Assembly (NCBI GenBank): GCA_026645935.1
Contig: JAPKMP010000008.1
Coordinates: 1-64,000 of the forward strand
Length of the DNA: 64,000 nucleotides
Reading direction: 5' to 3'
Origin: Candidatus Villigracilaceae bacterium
Lineage (GTDB): Bacteria; Chloroflexota; Anaerolineae; Anaerolineales; Villigracilaceae
The notes beneath the pieces are model-generated. The model ran no database searches. It was not told the origin of the DNA and saw only the letters and a list, made by a program, of their open reading frames with translations. How positions within the stretch are numbered: the first letter of the stretch is position 1; each line of letters starts with the position of its first letter. This document shows, one piece after another, positions 33,813 to 43,172 of the stretch. The translations under genes were made by a program, and so were the position numbers.

Positions 33813-33845
33813 AAAAACAAGGTCGGCAAAAGCCGACCTTGTTTT
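33813..33845 (-). terminator. Terminator of the 33875-34945 lipoprotein gene
   Basis: AACAAGGTCGGC pairs with GCCGACCTTGTT around a short A/T loop, with a T-run on both strands; 30 bases beyond the stop codon. Confidence 0.88.
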
Positions 33846-33874
33846 CATCAAATTTTCAGTTTTGTTTTCTCACA

Positions 33875-34945
33875 TCAAGGCTCGGTACAGATACAGACAG
33901 GCTCGGAATACGCCGCTGTGAGAGACTGCCGGCATACGATATTCGCGGCTGCGCAACCCGCATCGATCTGCTCCTCGCCAGCCAATGACCCAGGCAGCGG
34001 GCAAAGTCCCGGCTCCCGGCCGGTGGGTTGGAATCCGATTGCCATGCGGCATGTGTTATCGATGGCGGAAATCTCCTTGATTGGATAAAAAACATTCAAC
34101 TCAATCAAGGCAGCCCCAGCCTGCTCATGTGTGAAGTGATCGCTCAGGTCAAACATGGACGGGTCCAAATCATCTTCCCCAGCCCACAGCCCGGCAAGGA
34201 AACGTTTACTGCCGTTCAAGATATCCGTTTTCACGGCAAGGTGGACAATGTTCGGGTCCGCTGATGATATTCGCACCCAGGCCAGGTCCGGGTCTGAGCC
34301 GACACCGGGACCGAATTCGAAGGATTCATATCCATCACCGAATTCGGGTTTCTCATCCGTAGCTGCGGCAACAGCACCGCCGACATCGTCATTCGCATCA
34401 AACCATGCTTCCACGCCATCCGTGGTCCAATCTGTCGAAACAGGGTTGGAGGCAAGGATCAGCCAGTCGCCGCCGCCGTCCAGATCCAGGTCGATCTCCA
34501 CGCCGTACCTGCCCTTCAATTCGCGGCTGGCTTCGTCGCTTTTCAGAGCGATGGCTACATAGATCCAATTGTCGTCCATGTAAACGACGCCTTCCTGGAT
34601 GTCGATAAAGGGATAGTATTCATCCATGGTTTCGGAATTGAATGGGCGTTCGAAACGTGTGAACGTGAAACGGTCGCCGCTCGGCGCGCGATTGTCGTCC
34701 GCAGTGATCGAAGAATCCTGGTCGCCCACCACGCCGCTTGGGCTTTCGGGAAATTCTCCCGGGATGTCCTTATGTTCCACGGTCGCAGTCGCTTCCACGG
34801 CTGGCTCGGCAACTTGGGTTTCGAGAGCCGGAGCCTCTGTTGCTTCAGGACCCGTCCCATCCTCTGCAGATTGACTCGCCCCAAGATTGCATGCAGAAAG
34901 AGAAAACATTGCAACAATAAACAAAGCGCTCATTTTAATGTTCAT
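33875..34945 (-). CDS. Hypothetical acidic lipoprotein
   Basis: 356 residues. Signal peptide with lipobox LSAC near residue 19, a Glu/Ala/Thr-rich linker (20-60), and a beta-rich domain with repeated acidic stretches (EIDLDLDGGGDW, WFDANDDVGG) that might bind calcium. The final 70 residues contain eight Cys, including VCICTEP at the very end, recalling the Cys-rich tail of the neighbouring FGE-domain lipoprotein. Family not recognised; export is well supported. Confidence 0.78.
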   Translation of the reverse strand: MNIKMSALFIVAMFSLSACNLGASQSAEDGTGPEATEAPALETQVAEPAVEATATVEHKDIPGEFPESPSGVVGDQDSSITADDNRAPSGDRFTFTRFERPFNSETMDEYYPFIDIQEGVVYMDDNWIYVAIALKSDEASRELKGRYGVEIDLDLDGGGDWLILASNPVSTDWTTDGVEAWFDANDDVGGAVAAATDEKPEFGDGYESFEFGPGVGSDPDLAWVRISSADPNIVHLAVKTDILNGSKRFLAGLWAGEDDLDPSMFDLSDHFTHEQAGAALIELNVFYPIKEISAIDNTCRMAIGFQPTGREPGLCPLPGSLAGEEQIDAGCAAANIVCRQSLTAAYSEPVCICTEP

Positions 34946-35056
34946 GACAGTAAATCCTTTCTATGAATCAGTATACATGCCGAAAAGCAGCACCGACAAT
35001 AGGATATAAGTCGGGTCTGGGACCGATTCATGAGAAACACGCATAGGACATTCGTC

Positions 35057-37009
35057 TTATTTCGCGTTCTTAATTTCATCGACAGCAGACGGATTGACCA
35101 GCGAAGAAGTATCTCCCGGGTCCATACCCAGGTATGCGGCGCGAATCATGCGCCGCATCACCTTGGCATTGCGCGTCTTCGGCAGGTCGGAAACAAAGAG
35201 GATTTCCTTCGGAGCGAGCGGTTTTCCCATTTCCGCAACGACCATATCATGCAATTCACGACGAAGAGCCGCGCTTCCCTCCATGCCGGGACCGGTCACT
35301 GCAAAAAGGACCAGTTCGCTTCCCTTGACTTCATGCGGCACACCGATCGCCGCCGCCTCCGTGATCGAATTGTGCCGGACAAGAATCGACTCCACCTCGG
35401 CGGGTCCCAACCTTTTTCCGGCGATCTTGATCGTATCGTCCGAGCGCCCAAGGATGTACCACAACCCGTCGTCATCGATCGCCGCAAAATCTCCGTGAAC
35501 CCAGACATTTTCCCAACGCGACCAATAGGTATCCAAATACCTTTGCCTATCCTTCCAAAAACCCCTTGTCATTCCGATCCACGGCGACTTGATTACCAAT
35601 TCGCCGACAGCGTTACGGATGGATTTGCCGTTTTCATCCACCACGTCCGCGTCCATGCCGGGGCAGGGCGCGGAAAAGGAGCATGGCTTGAGCGGCAGGA
35701 GCGGGTTGCCCATCATGATGCCGCCGCTGATCTCCGTCCCGCCGGAGTAGTTGATGATGGGAATCTTCGAGCCGCCCACTTTCCCGAACAACCACATCCA
35801 GGGATCAGGGTTCCACGGCTCGCCCGTGGATGCAAAACATTTCAACGAGGACAAGTCGTGTTTCTTGAAATGCTCATCGCCATGCGGGATCAAAGAACGG
35901 ATTAACGTCGGCGAGACGCCCATCTGATTTATCTTGTGCTTTTCCGCCAGCTCCCACAACCGGCTTGGGCTCGGAAAGTCCGGTGCGCCGTCGTATAAAA
36001 ACATCGTCGCTCCCAGAAGCAGGCTTCCGAATACCAGCCACGGACCCATCATCCAGCCCATATCGGTCATCCAGTATATGACATCTCCACGATGCACATC
36101 CGTCCCGAAAGCCATATCCTGCGCGGCTTTGACGGGAAATCCACAATGAGTATGGAGCGCTCCCTTCGGTTTGCCTGTCGTACCTGATGTATAGATGATC
36201 ATCAACGGGTCTTCGGCGTTCGTCCGTTCGGTCTCTGCTTCATCGCTTTGACCATCCACCAACTCATGCCACCAATGATTTCTTTCTTTCTTCATGTTTA
36301 TTTTCTGCCCGGTTCTTTTCAACACGATCATGTGCTTCAAGGTCGGGATTTGCTCCGCTGCCTCGTCTGCGACGGACTTCATCTCCACTGCCTTGCCGCG
36401 CCGGAACGCGCCATCCGCTGCAAAGAGGGCTTTCGCATCCGCATCCACCATACGCGATACGATGGCTCCGGCACCATAACCGGAGAAGAGCGGAAGGATG
36501 ATTCCGCCAATTTTGGCAATAGCGAGCAGGGCGATCACGATCTCCGGCGTCATTGGCATGAACAAACCCACCGCGTCCCCTTTGCCCAACCCTAATGAAC
36601 GAAGCGCGTTGGCGGCTTTATTCACTTCTTTGTTAAGTTCTTCGTAGGTGAGCGTTTTTGTAATCCCCTCTTCGCCCTCAAAGACAACAGCGGTCTGCCG
36701 TCCACCGGCCATCGTCCATTTGTCAACGCAATTATGGACGATGTTCATCTTCCCATCCACGCACCACTTCGGGAATTGAATCCCTTCAGAGAAATCAACA
36801 ACGCTCGAGTAAGGTTCATAAAACTGGATTTCAAGAAACTTCAAAACCGCATCTGTAAACCACGCCACATCCCCGGTTGAGCGATGCATCAATTCGCCGA
36901 AATCTTTAATGGCGTGAAGGCGCATGAACTCCGTCAGGTTGCTCTGTTCGATCCGCTCCAAAGTCGGTTTCCAGACAATCTCGCCGCCAAATGAAAATTG
37001 CTCGGTCAT
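35057..37009 (-). CDS. AMP-dependent acyl-CoA synthetase (acetyl-CoA-synthetase-like)
   Basis: 650 residues from the ATG at 37009, preceded by GAGGAG; an upstream TTG is less likely. ANL-superfamily motifs: P-loop [52 protein letters not shown] and the C-terminal catalytic lysine in [10 protein letters not shown]. It activates a carboxylic acid via an acyl-adenylate. Length and motif wording are close to acetyl/propionyl or acetoacetyl-CoA synthetases, but the chain-length pocket cannot be judged reliably. Confidence 0.9.
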   Translation of the reverse strand: MTEQFSFGGEIVWKPTLERIEQSNLTEFMRLHAIKDFGELMHRSTGDVAWFTDAVLKFLEIQFYEPYSSVVDFSEGIQFPKWCVDGKMNIVHNCVDKWTMAGGRQTAVVFEGEEGITKTLTYEELNKEVNKAANALRSLGLGKGDAVGLFMPMTPEIVIALLAIAKIGGIILPLFSGYGAGAIVSRMVDADAKALFAADGAFRRGKAVEMKSVADEAAEQIPTLKHMIVLKRTGQKINMKKERNHWWHELVDGQSDEAETERTNAEDPLMIIYTSGTTGKPKGALHTHCGFPVKAAQDMAFGTDVHRGDVIYWMTDMGWMMGPWLVFGSLLLGATMFLYDGAPDFPSPSRLWELAEKHKINQMGVSPTLIRSLIPHGDEHFKKHDLSSLKCFASTGEPWNPDPWMWLFGKVGGSKIPIINYSGGTEISGGIMMGNPLLPLKPCSFSAPCPGMDADVVDENGKSIRNAVGELVIKSPWIGMTRGFWKDRQRYLDTYWSRWENVWVHGDFAAIDDDGLWYILGRSDDTIKIAGKRLGPAEVESILVRHNSITEAAAIGVPHEVKGSELVLFAVTGPGMEGSAALRRELHDMVVAEMGKPLAPKEILFVSDLPKTRNAKVMRRMIRAAYLGMDPGDTSSLVNPSAVDEIKNAK

Positions 37010-37115
37010 GAGCACACTCCTCAAAGCTGGTCTGGCATGATTCTAACCTCAAGCATGCCTGGAGACAATAACCGGCTAGTACGAATGGATTCCCTGTTTC
37101 AAAGGGAGCCTGGCG

Positions 37116-37121
37116 TATAAT
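37116..37121 (+). promoter_or_regulatory. Candidate -10 box of the zinc-ribbon gene pair
   Basis: TATAAT lies 28 bases before the ATG at 37150 with a GGAGG site between. No clear -35 box. Confidence 0.45.
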
Positions 37122-37149
37122 GCGGCAATCATCAACCGGAGGATGTCCC

Positions 37150-37677
37150 ATGCCTGAAAGCACAATGAATATAAAATTGATCAAATGCCCGAGTTGCGGC
37201 GGTCCCATCGACCCACCAGGCGGGGAGAGCACCGCCAGATGCCCCTATTGCGGCAGTTCGGTCATCATTCCGGAAAGTTTGAGGAAGCCGGTTTCATCGG
37301 CAAGCCAGCCGTCATCTGCAAGCCTCTTCACCGGCATGGACTTGAACTCAATGCTCGGTTATGGCGCGCAATGGTCGCAAGTTGTCCAGCTGGCACAACA
37401 AGGCAGAAAAGAGGAAGCGATTCAGAAATATATGAGTTTCTCGCCTGTCAGTGAAGCGGACGCACGCCGCACTGTGGAGGGATTGGCGTCATCGCAGGTT
37501 TACGATGTGAGCGCTTATACGGCAAGCGTTGCCCCCATGATCGCAAGTTATACGGACACGGCAAAAAAGATCACCGCCTGGTCGTTCGGTTTCAGTTGTT
37601 TGATCACAGGATTCATCATGGTGGTGATACTGCTTATCGTCGGCGGGACGCTCTGGGCAGTGTTCAATTCTTTCTAG
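37150..37677 (+). CDS. Zinc-ribbon membrane protein
   Basis: 175 residues from the ATG at 37150, 6 bases after GGAGG. Treble-clef/zinc-ribbon CPSCGG...CPYCGSSVIIPE at about 11-40, a flexible Ser-rich linker, a region with GRKEEAIQKYMSF, and a C-terminal membrane helix (about 148-172). It is followed after 14 bases by a second protein with the same ribbon and a membrane segment. Both are of unknown function; they are likely a tail-anchored pair acting at the cytoplasmic membrane face. Confidence 0.75.
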   Translation: MPESTMNIKLIKCPSCGGPIDPPGGESTARCPYCGSSVIIPESLRKPVSSASQPSSASLFTGMDLNSMLGYGAQWSQVVQLAQQGRKEEAIQKYMSFSPVSEADARRTVEGLASSQVYDVSAYTASVAPMIASYTDTAKKITAWSFGFSCLITGFIMVVILLIVGGTLWAVFNSF

Positions 37678-37691
37678 CTGCCACACTCACG

Positions 37692-38051
37692 ATGGATCGA
37701 TCATTTTCCTGCCCAACCTGCGGCGGACCGAACGAACCCGTCCCCGGCGAAAGCCGAATGGCATGCGCCTATTGCGGAGTAACATTGACCATTCCGCAGG
37801 CGATGCGATCAACGGCAAAACCTTTTATAGAGAAAATGCCTCCCAAAAAGGAATCAGCGATAAGACTCGAAAAAGATGGACCGGACCTTCTCCGCAAAGC
37901 ACAGCCCGTTGCCATCAAAGCATGGAACGCTTACGCATACTGGACATGGATTCGACGGCTCTTCCCCACATGCCTCATCCTTTTCGCCACCGGTTTTATT
38001 TTCTGCTTGGCAGCAGGCGTCCTGCCGTTCATCATTGGTTTATTCCGTTAA
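37692..38051 (+). CDS. Zinc-ribbon membrane protein, second copy
   Basis: 119 residues from the ATG at 37692. Zinc ribbon CPTCGGPNEPVPGES...CAYCGVTLTIPQ at about 7-37, closely matching the ribbon of the preceding gene, a lysine-rich linker, and a C-terminal hydrophobic helix (about 92-116). Its 3' end overlaps the convergent nitroreductase-like gene by 12 bases. Probably arose by duplication of the neighbour. Confidence 0.75.
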   Translation: MDRSFSCPTCGGPNEPVPGESRMACAYCGVTLTIPQAMRSTAKPFIEKMPPKKESAIRLEKDGPDLLRKAQPVAIKAWNAYAYWTWIRRLFPTCLILFATGFIFCLAAGVLPFIIGLFR

Positions 38052-38462
38052 CTTGAGTTTTATGAATAACCGGTCCCTCGCTGTCCGTGCGATATCGGTT
38101 GACTCGGGTTGCCTTCCATTCATACGAATGCCCATTGGCTTTGCTGCCTGCGGAACGTGCCTGAGGTATTCATACATTCGTTCCTCGACGGATCTTTCTT
38201 CAATCTCTATTTCGGCAACAGCTTTCACGGGCTTTCGTTTCAATAGTAATTCAACACTCGCGCCATCCTTCAGATTGCGCCACCACTTCCGGTCGCGGCT
38301 GGTGATAACCCACAAACACTCTCCCTGCGAATAATAACCAACCGGGGTCGTATATTTCCTTCCGGTCTTTCGCCCTGTCACGGTGATCAGCATCATTCCA
38401 CCGCTCAACAAGCCATGTATGGGCGAGCGCAGGACCCAGCTCATAAAATCGTTTCCATTCAT
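38040..38462 (-). CDS. Deazaflavin (F420)-dependent nitroreductase family protein
   Basis: 140 residues from the ATG at 38462, overlapping the radical SAM stop by four bases. LITVTGRKTGRKYTTPVGYYSQGECLWVITSRDRKWWRNLK is the core of the split-beta-barrel DUF385/Ddn family. Members use F420 or related flavins, or have no known substrate. The translational coupling with a radical SAM gene is notable. Confidence 0.82.
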   Translation of the reverse strand: MNGNDFMSWVLRSPIHGLLSGGMMLITVTGRKTGRKYTTPVGYYSQGECLWVITSRDRKWWRNLKDGASVELLLKRKPVKAVAEIEIEERSVEERMYEYLRHVPQAAKPMGIRMNGRQPESTDIARTARDRLFIKLKLTE

Positions 38463-39352
38463 TTCAGCACTCCATACATAGCATCCGGTATCAGGGTATC
38501 GGGGAGGCGCGATCTCAGTGTAGTCCGCGCTTCGTAGCACAGGTGACAGGCATCGGCGTAGGATGAAGCGTGCGGCAGGTTGTATTCCGTCACCAATGCA
38601 GCAGGTCCGCCTGTGAGCAGAAGTCCGCATATGGGATGGGATTCCGGGTCGTACTCATCACATATTTGCTTGAGCGGTTTCTGGAAGAGGTTGCCGATGA
38701 CGATCCCCTGACAAATGTGGATATTTCCAAACGGGTCGAGATGGACGCGCCCCGGCTCGCGCAGATCTTCGTGCGGACAGGAATTGAATACTTCCCAGGG
38801 ATGTTTTGGCGCGCGCGGCGCGAGTTTATCTGCCGCCCTGCCGCGATACATCACGCCGCTTTCCTCCTCGGCAAGTTGACCGTGCGACTCTTGAGATTCT
38901 TCTTCGGGTTGGGCGACGCTGATCACGCCGGTTGGAATTCCAAGCCATTTGGCTGCGGCAACGGCATTTTGCGGACTTTCGCCGAGCATGTCTTCGCAAT
39001 GATATAAATCACTGCTGACGGAAAGGTCGCTGACCCTGCCTGCAAACGGACGCAGGTATTCGACGGCATCCGGCACGGAAGTTGCCCAATAGGAGTTCGA
39101 GACGATGCCAACTTCAAAGCCCATATCCGCCGCAAGGTGGACAGCCTTCTTGAGAACAGCATAATACAGGAACGGCTCGCCGCCTTCGAAGTAAATCGAA
39201 GTGACCCCCGCTTGTTTCGCCTGATGCAGAACGTCTTCGATCTGTTCGAGGGTCAATACGCCCTTTTGGCGTGGACTCCCCCAAACAAAACAATGATCGC
39301 ATTCGTACAGGCATTGGTAGGTCAGGAGGATGTGCAAACCGGAAAGTTTCAT
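38459..39352 (-). CDS. Radical SAM protein with C-terminal Cys-rich region
   Basis: 297 residues from the ATG at 39352, which follows AAGGAG; the frame is open further upstream. LLTYQCLYECDHC gives the CX3CX2C iron-sulfur site, followed by FEGGEPF (GGE motif). The C-terminal part holds further cysteines (FNSCPHEDL, NIHICQG, HPICGLL, ACHLCYEA), compatible with one or two auxiliary clusters as in SPASM/twitch enzymes. The substrate is unknown. Immediately upstream are a CPBP protease and a YIP1 protein; no precursor-peptide ORF was found next to it. Confidence 0.85.
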   Translation of the reverse strand: MKLSGLHILLTYQCLYECDHCFVWGSPRQKGVLTLEQIEDVLHQAKQAGVTSIYFEGGEPFLYYAVLKKAVHLAADMGFEVGIVSNSYWATSVPDAVEYLRPFAGRVSDLSVSSDLYHCEDMLGESPQNAVAAAKWLGIPTGVISVAQPEEESQESHGQLAEEESGVMYRGRAADKLAPRAPKHPWEVFNSCPHEDLREPGRVHLDPFGNIHICQGIVIGNLFQKPLKQICDEYDPESHPICGLLLTGGPAALVTEYNLPHASSYADACHLCYEARTTLRSRLPDTLIPDAMYGVLK

Positions 39353-39437
39353 GATGAGCTCCTTGCTTATACCTACTTTACGCCTTTCGAGAATGAGAGT
39401 CACGGGTCAAAAATCACTTTTTCCCGATCCATATTCC

Positions 39438-40298
39438 TCACATCCAGCCGAAAATTTTTCCCAGCGCTTCCCCCACTGCGTCGGGAAGTCCGTGCGCGAT
39501 GCCTGGTGCGACCAATGTGCCTGTCTTTTCGCGGAGCATTCCAAAGAATAAGCCAGCCATCGACGAAGAAAGCGCCCATCCCCACGAAAGGGAAGCGAGT
39601 CCGATGGCAGGATCGTAGGTGTTGAAGGCGTGGAAGAATCCGAACAGCAGGGAGGTGATGAAAAGTCCCGCGCCGAATTGGACTCCGAACATCCGCATCG
39701 GACGCCCGAACGCCTGATTCAGTCTCGATTGAACGTAGCCGCGCCAGACAAATTCCTCGCCAAACCCCGAAAAGACGAATTGCCACACCACCGTCGAAAC
39801 GATGATCACGCTCAACTTGTTCATGGCGAGCCCAACGCCGAAGGGGAATAGCAGCAAGGCGAAGGTAACGATCACATTCCCGCGTCCGGACCTGACCGGC
39901 TTCTGACGATTCACCACCCAGATCATCACCGCCACGCCGACCAATTCCATCAACGCGACGAATATGCCACCAATGATCTTGCTTGCATCGAGCATTAGCC
40001 ATGCCGCGCCGCCAACACCGATCACATATGGGATAAGGCGGACGAGATACGCTTTGATGCCGATGTCGAGATTCGTCTGCCAATCCGAGAACGAGACGCC
40101 GTACGCTGCCCAATCCCTCCGCGCCAGCCAGATGACAAGGGCGGGGATGCCAACGAAGATCAACATCCCTGCATACGACCAGCCGAGATTCTTTCGTTGC
40201 CATCCGTCAATGCCTGTTGGTCGCAACGCGATGCTGATCGCCTGCATTACAGCATAGACCAGAAGGATTTCGAGGAGGGGAAGCAGTTTGGATTTCAC
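39438..40298 (-). CDS. CPBP-family intramembrane metalloprotease
   Basis: 286 residues, about eight membrane helices. Active-site motif GEEFVWRGY (E181-E182, R186), second motif FFHAF (H223) and a third N/H region near the C-terminus. CPBP proteins cleave substrates within the membrane (Rce1/Abi family) and sometimes protect against bacteriocins. It is strongly similar along its whole length to the product of 43962-44855 (shared WLARRxWAxYGVS, TNLDxGxKA, QSRLNQxFGRPMR), so the two are paralogues. Confidence 0.88.
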   Translation of the reverse strand: MKSKLLPLLEILLVYAVMQAISIALRPTGIDGWQRKNLGWSYAGMLIFVGIPALVIWLARRDWAAYGVSFSDWQTNLDIGIKAYLVRLIPYVIGVGGAAWLMLDASKIIGGIFVALMELVGVAVMIWVVNRQKPVRSGRGNVIVTFALLLFPFGVGLAMNKLSVIIVSTVVWQFVFSGFGEEFVWRGYVQSRLNQAFGRPMRMFGVQFGAGLFITSLLFGFFHAFNTYDPAIGLASLSWGWALSSSMAGLFFGMLREKTGTLVAPGIAHGLPDAVGEALGKIFGWM

Positions 40299-40311
40299 GG
40301 TGACCTGGCTT

Positions 40312-41016
40312 TCAGCGCACGAACGTCCCAGCCAAGCCGTAAAACCAAAGGAAGTAGCCGAACAATATGATCAGAGCCGCCGCCCAGGTCGGAATCTTTT
40401 GAATGCGTCGAATCGCCAGAGCGCCCAAAGCGATCGTCCACGCATCCTTTGCAAGAATATAAATCCCGATCATGTAGACCCACCATAATGCCTGGACCGA
40501 TGCGCCAAACTCGCCCGTCTGCGCGGCGGTGAAGGCGTAGGGATGACCCGTGAGCAGGTTGGGCAAAACTCCAGCCAGCACCATATCGTTCAGCACGGAC
40601 GAAATCACGATGGACGGCACGCCTGTTGCGAATACGAGCGTATTCACCATCTGCTCGAACGTCCCTGCGCCCCGCCAAATCTTCGCGAGCAATTGCGCCA
40701 GCCCGGGGATGAAGATCAAGCCGACCAATGCCATCAGCGGGTTGATCAGGAAATTGAAGAGAGTGACGTAATCATCCGTTCCAACGCTCAATCTGCCGAA
40801 GAAACCGATGTAGGTCGGGCTGGGAAGTTCGCGCCGCGTGCCGAGCCAATCGAAACCAAAGGCGACGAATAGCAAAAGGTTGAACAACGTGAGCGCTACA
40901 CCAAAGAGAACCAACGCGACCGCGTAACGGATGGAAGTTTCCTGCGCCAGCTCATCGATCGTGGATTTGGGGCGAACGATCATGCCCCAAAGGTAGTGGA
41001 AAAATTTTCGCGTCAT
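40312..41016 (-). CDS. YIP1-family membrane protein
   Basis: 234 residues from the ATG at 41016, preceded by AGGAG. Five hydrophobic segments, with the N-terminal FHYLWGMIVRPKSTIDEL, a wording typical of bacterial YIP1-domain proteins, where the first helix is followed by P-x-x-T-F/I. Function unknown in bacteria. It sits 13 bases upstream of a CPBP protease gene and 85 bases downstream of an alpha/beta-hydrolase gene on the same strand. Confidence 0.75.
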   Translation of the reverse strand: MTRKFFHYLWGMIVRPKSTIDELAQETSIRYAVALVLFGVALTLFNLLLFVAFGFDWLGTRRELPSPTYIGFFGRLSVGTDDYVTLFNFLINPLMALVGLIFIPGLAQLLAKIWRGAGTFEQMVNTLVFATGVPSIVISSVLNDMVLAGVLPNLLTGHPYAFTAAQTGEFGASVQALWWVYMIGIYILAKDAWTIALGALAIRRIQKIPTWAAALIILFGYFLWFYGLAGTFVR

Positions 41017-41101
41017 GGGCGTTCTCCTGATTCCAGATGACATTCCAGAGGAAATCTACAACTCGAAACACTCTCGCCTGAATACAAATCCGCATGATGG
41101 A

Positions 41102-42142
41102 CTAACGAATGACTTCGAGCATGTCAAGAATCGCCTTGAAAATTACCTCGGGCGCATCCAAATGGACCGAGTGGCTGCTTTCTGCGATGACACGTTGTTC
41201 GCCACGCGATGATTGCCCGGCCAGTTCCAGTTGAGATTGGATTTGCGAATCGGTCACAGGGACATATTGTTCATTGAACGGTGTCGAGCTGGGCGCACTC
41301 GTCAATCCCGCAGTCAGCACGATCAGGGGAAGATCGCCAAAAGGGTATTCACCCGGCAACAATTCGCTTATCTGCTGAAAGGTCTGGGGCAATTGCTCCA
41401 TCTCCGCAATGGCGGTGACATATTGATTCGGATCAAGGAGAAGGTTCAAATAAGTCTCTTGCAATTCGCGCGGCAACTTGCGTGCGGTGGCGGGCATGCT
41501 ATCTTCGCCGCCAAGCGGTCCGAGGATGCGCAACAGACCCGTGCTGGTCATCAGGTTCATCGCCTGATAAAAGCCAATCGAAGATCGCATTTGCATCTCG
41601 AACTCTGGCGTGATCGTCAAGGGATGGGCGGTATCCACCAAAACCAGGCCAGTGACTTCATCTGGATAAGTCGCCGCAAACAATCGCACGTGGACTCCGC
41701 CCAGCGAGTGACCGACCAGCACATAAGGACCCGCTTCGCCCGCCGCTTGAAGCAGATCATGCAACTCGGACACGACTTGTATCCCATCGCGCGGCCCTGG
41801 ACCCGCTTCGCTCCACCCGTAACCTGATCGGTCGTAGACGCAGACACGCGTCGCCGGACTCAGTTCATCTTGAATGGGCATCCACTCGACGGAGAAACTT
41901 CCGTTTCCCGCGTCGATCAGCACGGTGGGCGAACCGCTACCTTTGCAGTTGATGTGCATGTGGTGCCCGTTCACATCCACCAGATTGCCGGGCGGGGGAA
42001 ATTGCTCGCGCGTGCGGGCGAGGGCTATACGTTGATAGGTACAACCGCCAATGAAAAAAATAGATATGATGAGGATGACCCATAAAAGTGTGCGAACGAT
42101 CCGTGAAAGACAGCCTGTATTTTTCTTCTGCACATCTTTCAT
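41102..42142 (-). CDS. Membrane-anchored alpha/beta hydrolase
   Basis: 346 residues from the ATG at 42142, preceded by AAGGAG. An uncleaved N-terminal helix (about 17-36) anchors it, with FIGGC as a possible lipobox. Catalytic features: DAGNGSF oxyanion region, VGHSLGGVHVRL nucleophile elbow, LVDTAHP, and the C-terminal His in SSHSVHLDAP. Faces the outside of the cell if the helix is N-in. Sits inside the CPBP gene cluster; the ester or amide substrate is unknown. Confidence 0.82.
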   Translation of the reverse strand: MKDVQKKNTGCLSRIVRTLLWVILIISIFFIGGCTYQRIALARTREQFPPPGNLVDVNGHHMHINCKGSGSPTVLIDAGNGSFSVEWMPIQDELSPATRVCVYDRSGYGWSEAGPGPRDGIQVVSELHDLLQAAGEAGPYVLVGHSLGGVHVRLFAATYPDEVTGLVLVDTAHPLTITPEFEMQMRSSIGFYQAMNLMTSTGLLRILGPLGGEDSMPATARKLPRELQETYLNLLLDPNQYVTAIAEMEQLPQTFQQISELLPGEYPFGDLPLIVLTAGLTSAPSSTPFNEQYVPVTDSQIQSQLELAGQSSRGEQRVIAESSHSVHLDAPEVIFKAILDMLEVIR

Positions 42143-42177
42143 TATCAATCTCCTTGCATCCTTGAGTGAATTCGTTT

Positions 42178-43074
42178 TCATACCCGATCATTCTGTTCAG
42201 ACAAGAATTCCGGGATGACCTTCAGTTCATTGCGGTAGTATAGAAGCGTGACAACTAATATCATCGCCAGGTATTGCATCAGATTTGCCGTAAACTGGTT
42301 TTGTATGACGACAAAATAAGCCAGCGAACGCGCGGCGTTGTTCATCGCAATGTGAGCGATGGAGGGAACAAAAATGCTCCTGCTTTTGGCAAAAACGTAA
42401 CAAAGATAAATATGTGTGCAGATCGAGCCAACGATGGCAAAGGCATGATTGGCGATGGTCTGCCGGAGCGGAACCGGGGCTGAGGCGGGAAAGACCAACG
42501 CCAGCGGCTGGTGCCACAGATACCAAAGAAAACCGCCAAAGATCAATCCAAACCAGGGTCTGTCCGTCGATAGAAGCGTGAACATGAACCCGCGGTGACC
42601 GAACTCCTCCCCGAAGCCAGAGACGATGCCGGGGAAGATGTTGAATACGGTCAAGCCGCCGATGACGAACAGCCACAACATCATCTGCGGCGTGAAGCCG
42701 GGCGGAAGAGATGCCAGCATGTCTTCCCCGGTTGCGGCAAACTGTTGGGCAAGCAGGTCGAGGAAAATTTTTCCTGAGAAATCCCAGCGGATGGAACCTG
42801 ACAGCGTGAACAGCGCGAACGAAAAAGCGGTAATGCCCAGCGAATACAGCCAGAACTTGATGTAATCGCGGAATTTGCCAAAGCGGAGATTTGCATCCTT
42901 GAAACGCGGCTTATGGAAGAATAGGCGCGTGATGAGCGCGGCAATCGCAGGCGTGAGCATGTATCCGCCCGCGAGATAGACGCCCCGCTCCTCCATCATC
43001 CTTGCGCCGACCACAAACCCAGCGCAGAGGATGATGAGAATTACGAAATATGCGCTGAGTGACTTATTTTTCAT
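42178..43074 (-). CDS. CPBP-family intramembrane metalloprotease
   Basis: 298 residues, about eight membrane helices. Motif 1 GFGEEFGHRGF (E156-E157, R161) and a second motif in LWYLWHQPL. A third conserved region appears as IAHIAMNNAARS. It is the most divergent of the four CPBP genes in this cluster. The gene is preceded by 98 bases without a visible promoter and followed after 35 bases by the hydrolase gene. Confidence 0.86.
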   Translation of the reverse strand: MKNKSLSAYFVILIILCAGFVVGARMMEERGVYLAGGYMLTPAIAALITRLFFHKPRFKDANLRFGKFRDYIKFWLYSLGITAFSFALFTLSGSIRWDFSGKIFLDLLAQQFAATGEDMLASLPPGFTPQMMLWLFVIGGLTVFNIFPGIVSGFGEEFGHRGFMFTLLSTDRPWFGLIFGGFLWYLWHQPLALVFPASAPVPLRQTIANHAFAIVGSICTHIYLCYVFAKSRSIFVPSIAHIAMNNAARSLAYFVVIQNQFTANLMQYLAMILVVTLLYYRNELKVIPEFLSEQNDRV

Positions 43075-43172
43075 GGTCTTCCTTCCATTTGATGGACAGA
43101 GGGGAGGTTCAAGCCGCAGAATTTAGGGCAAGCCGTGGAGTACGGCTCGATTCCCGATGAAGGCGGTTCTGG

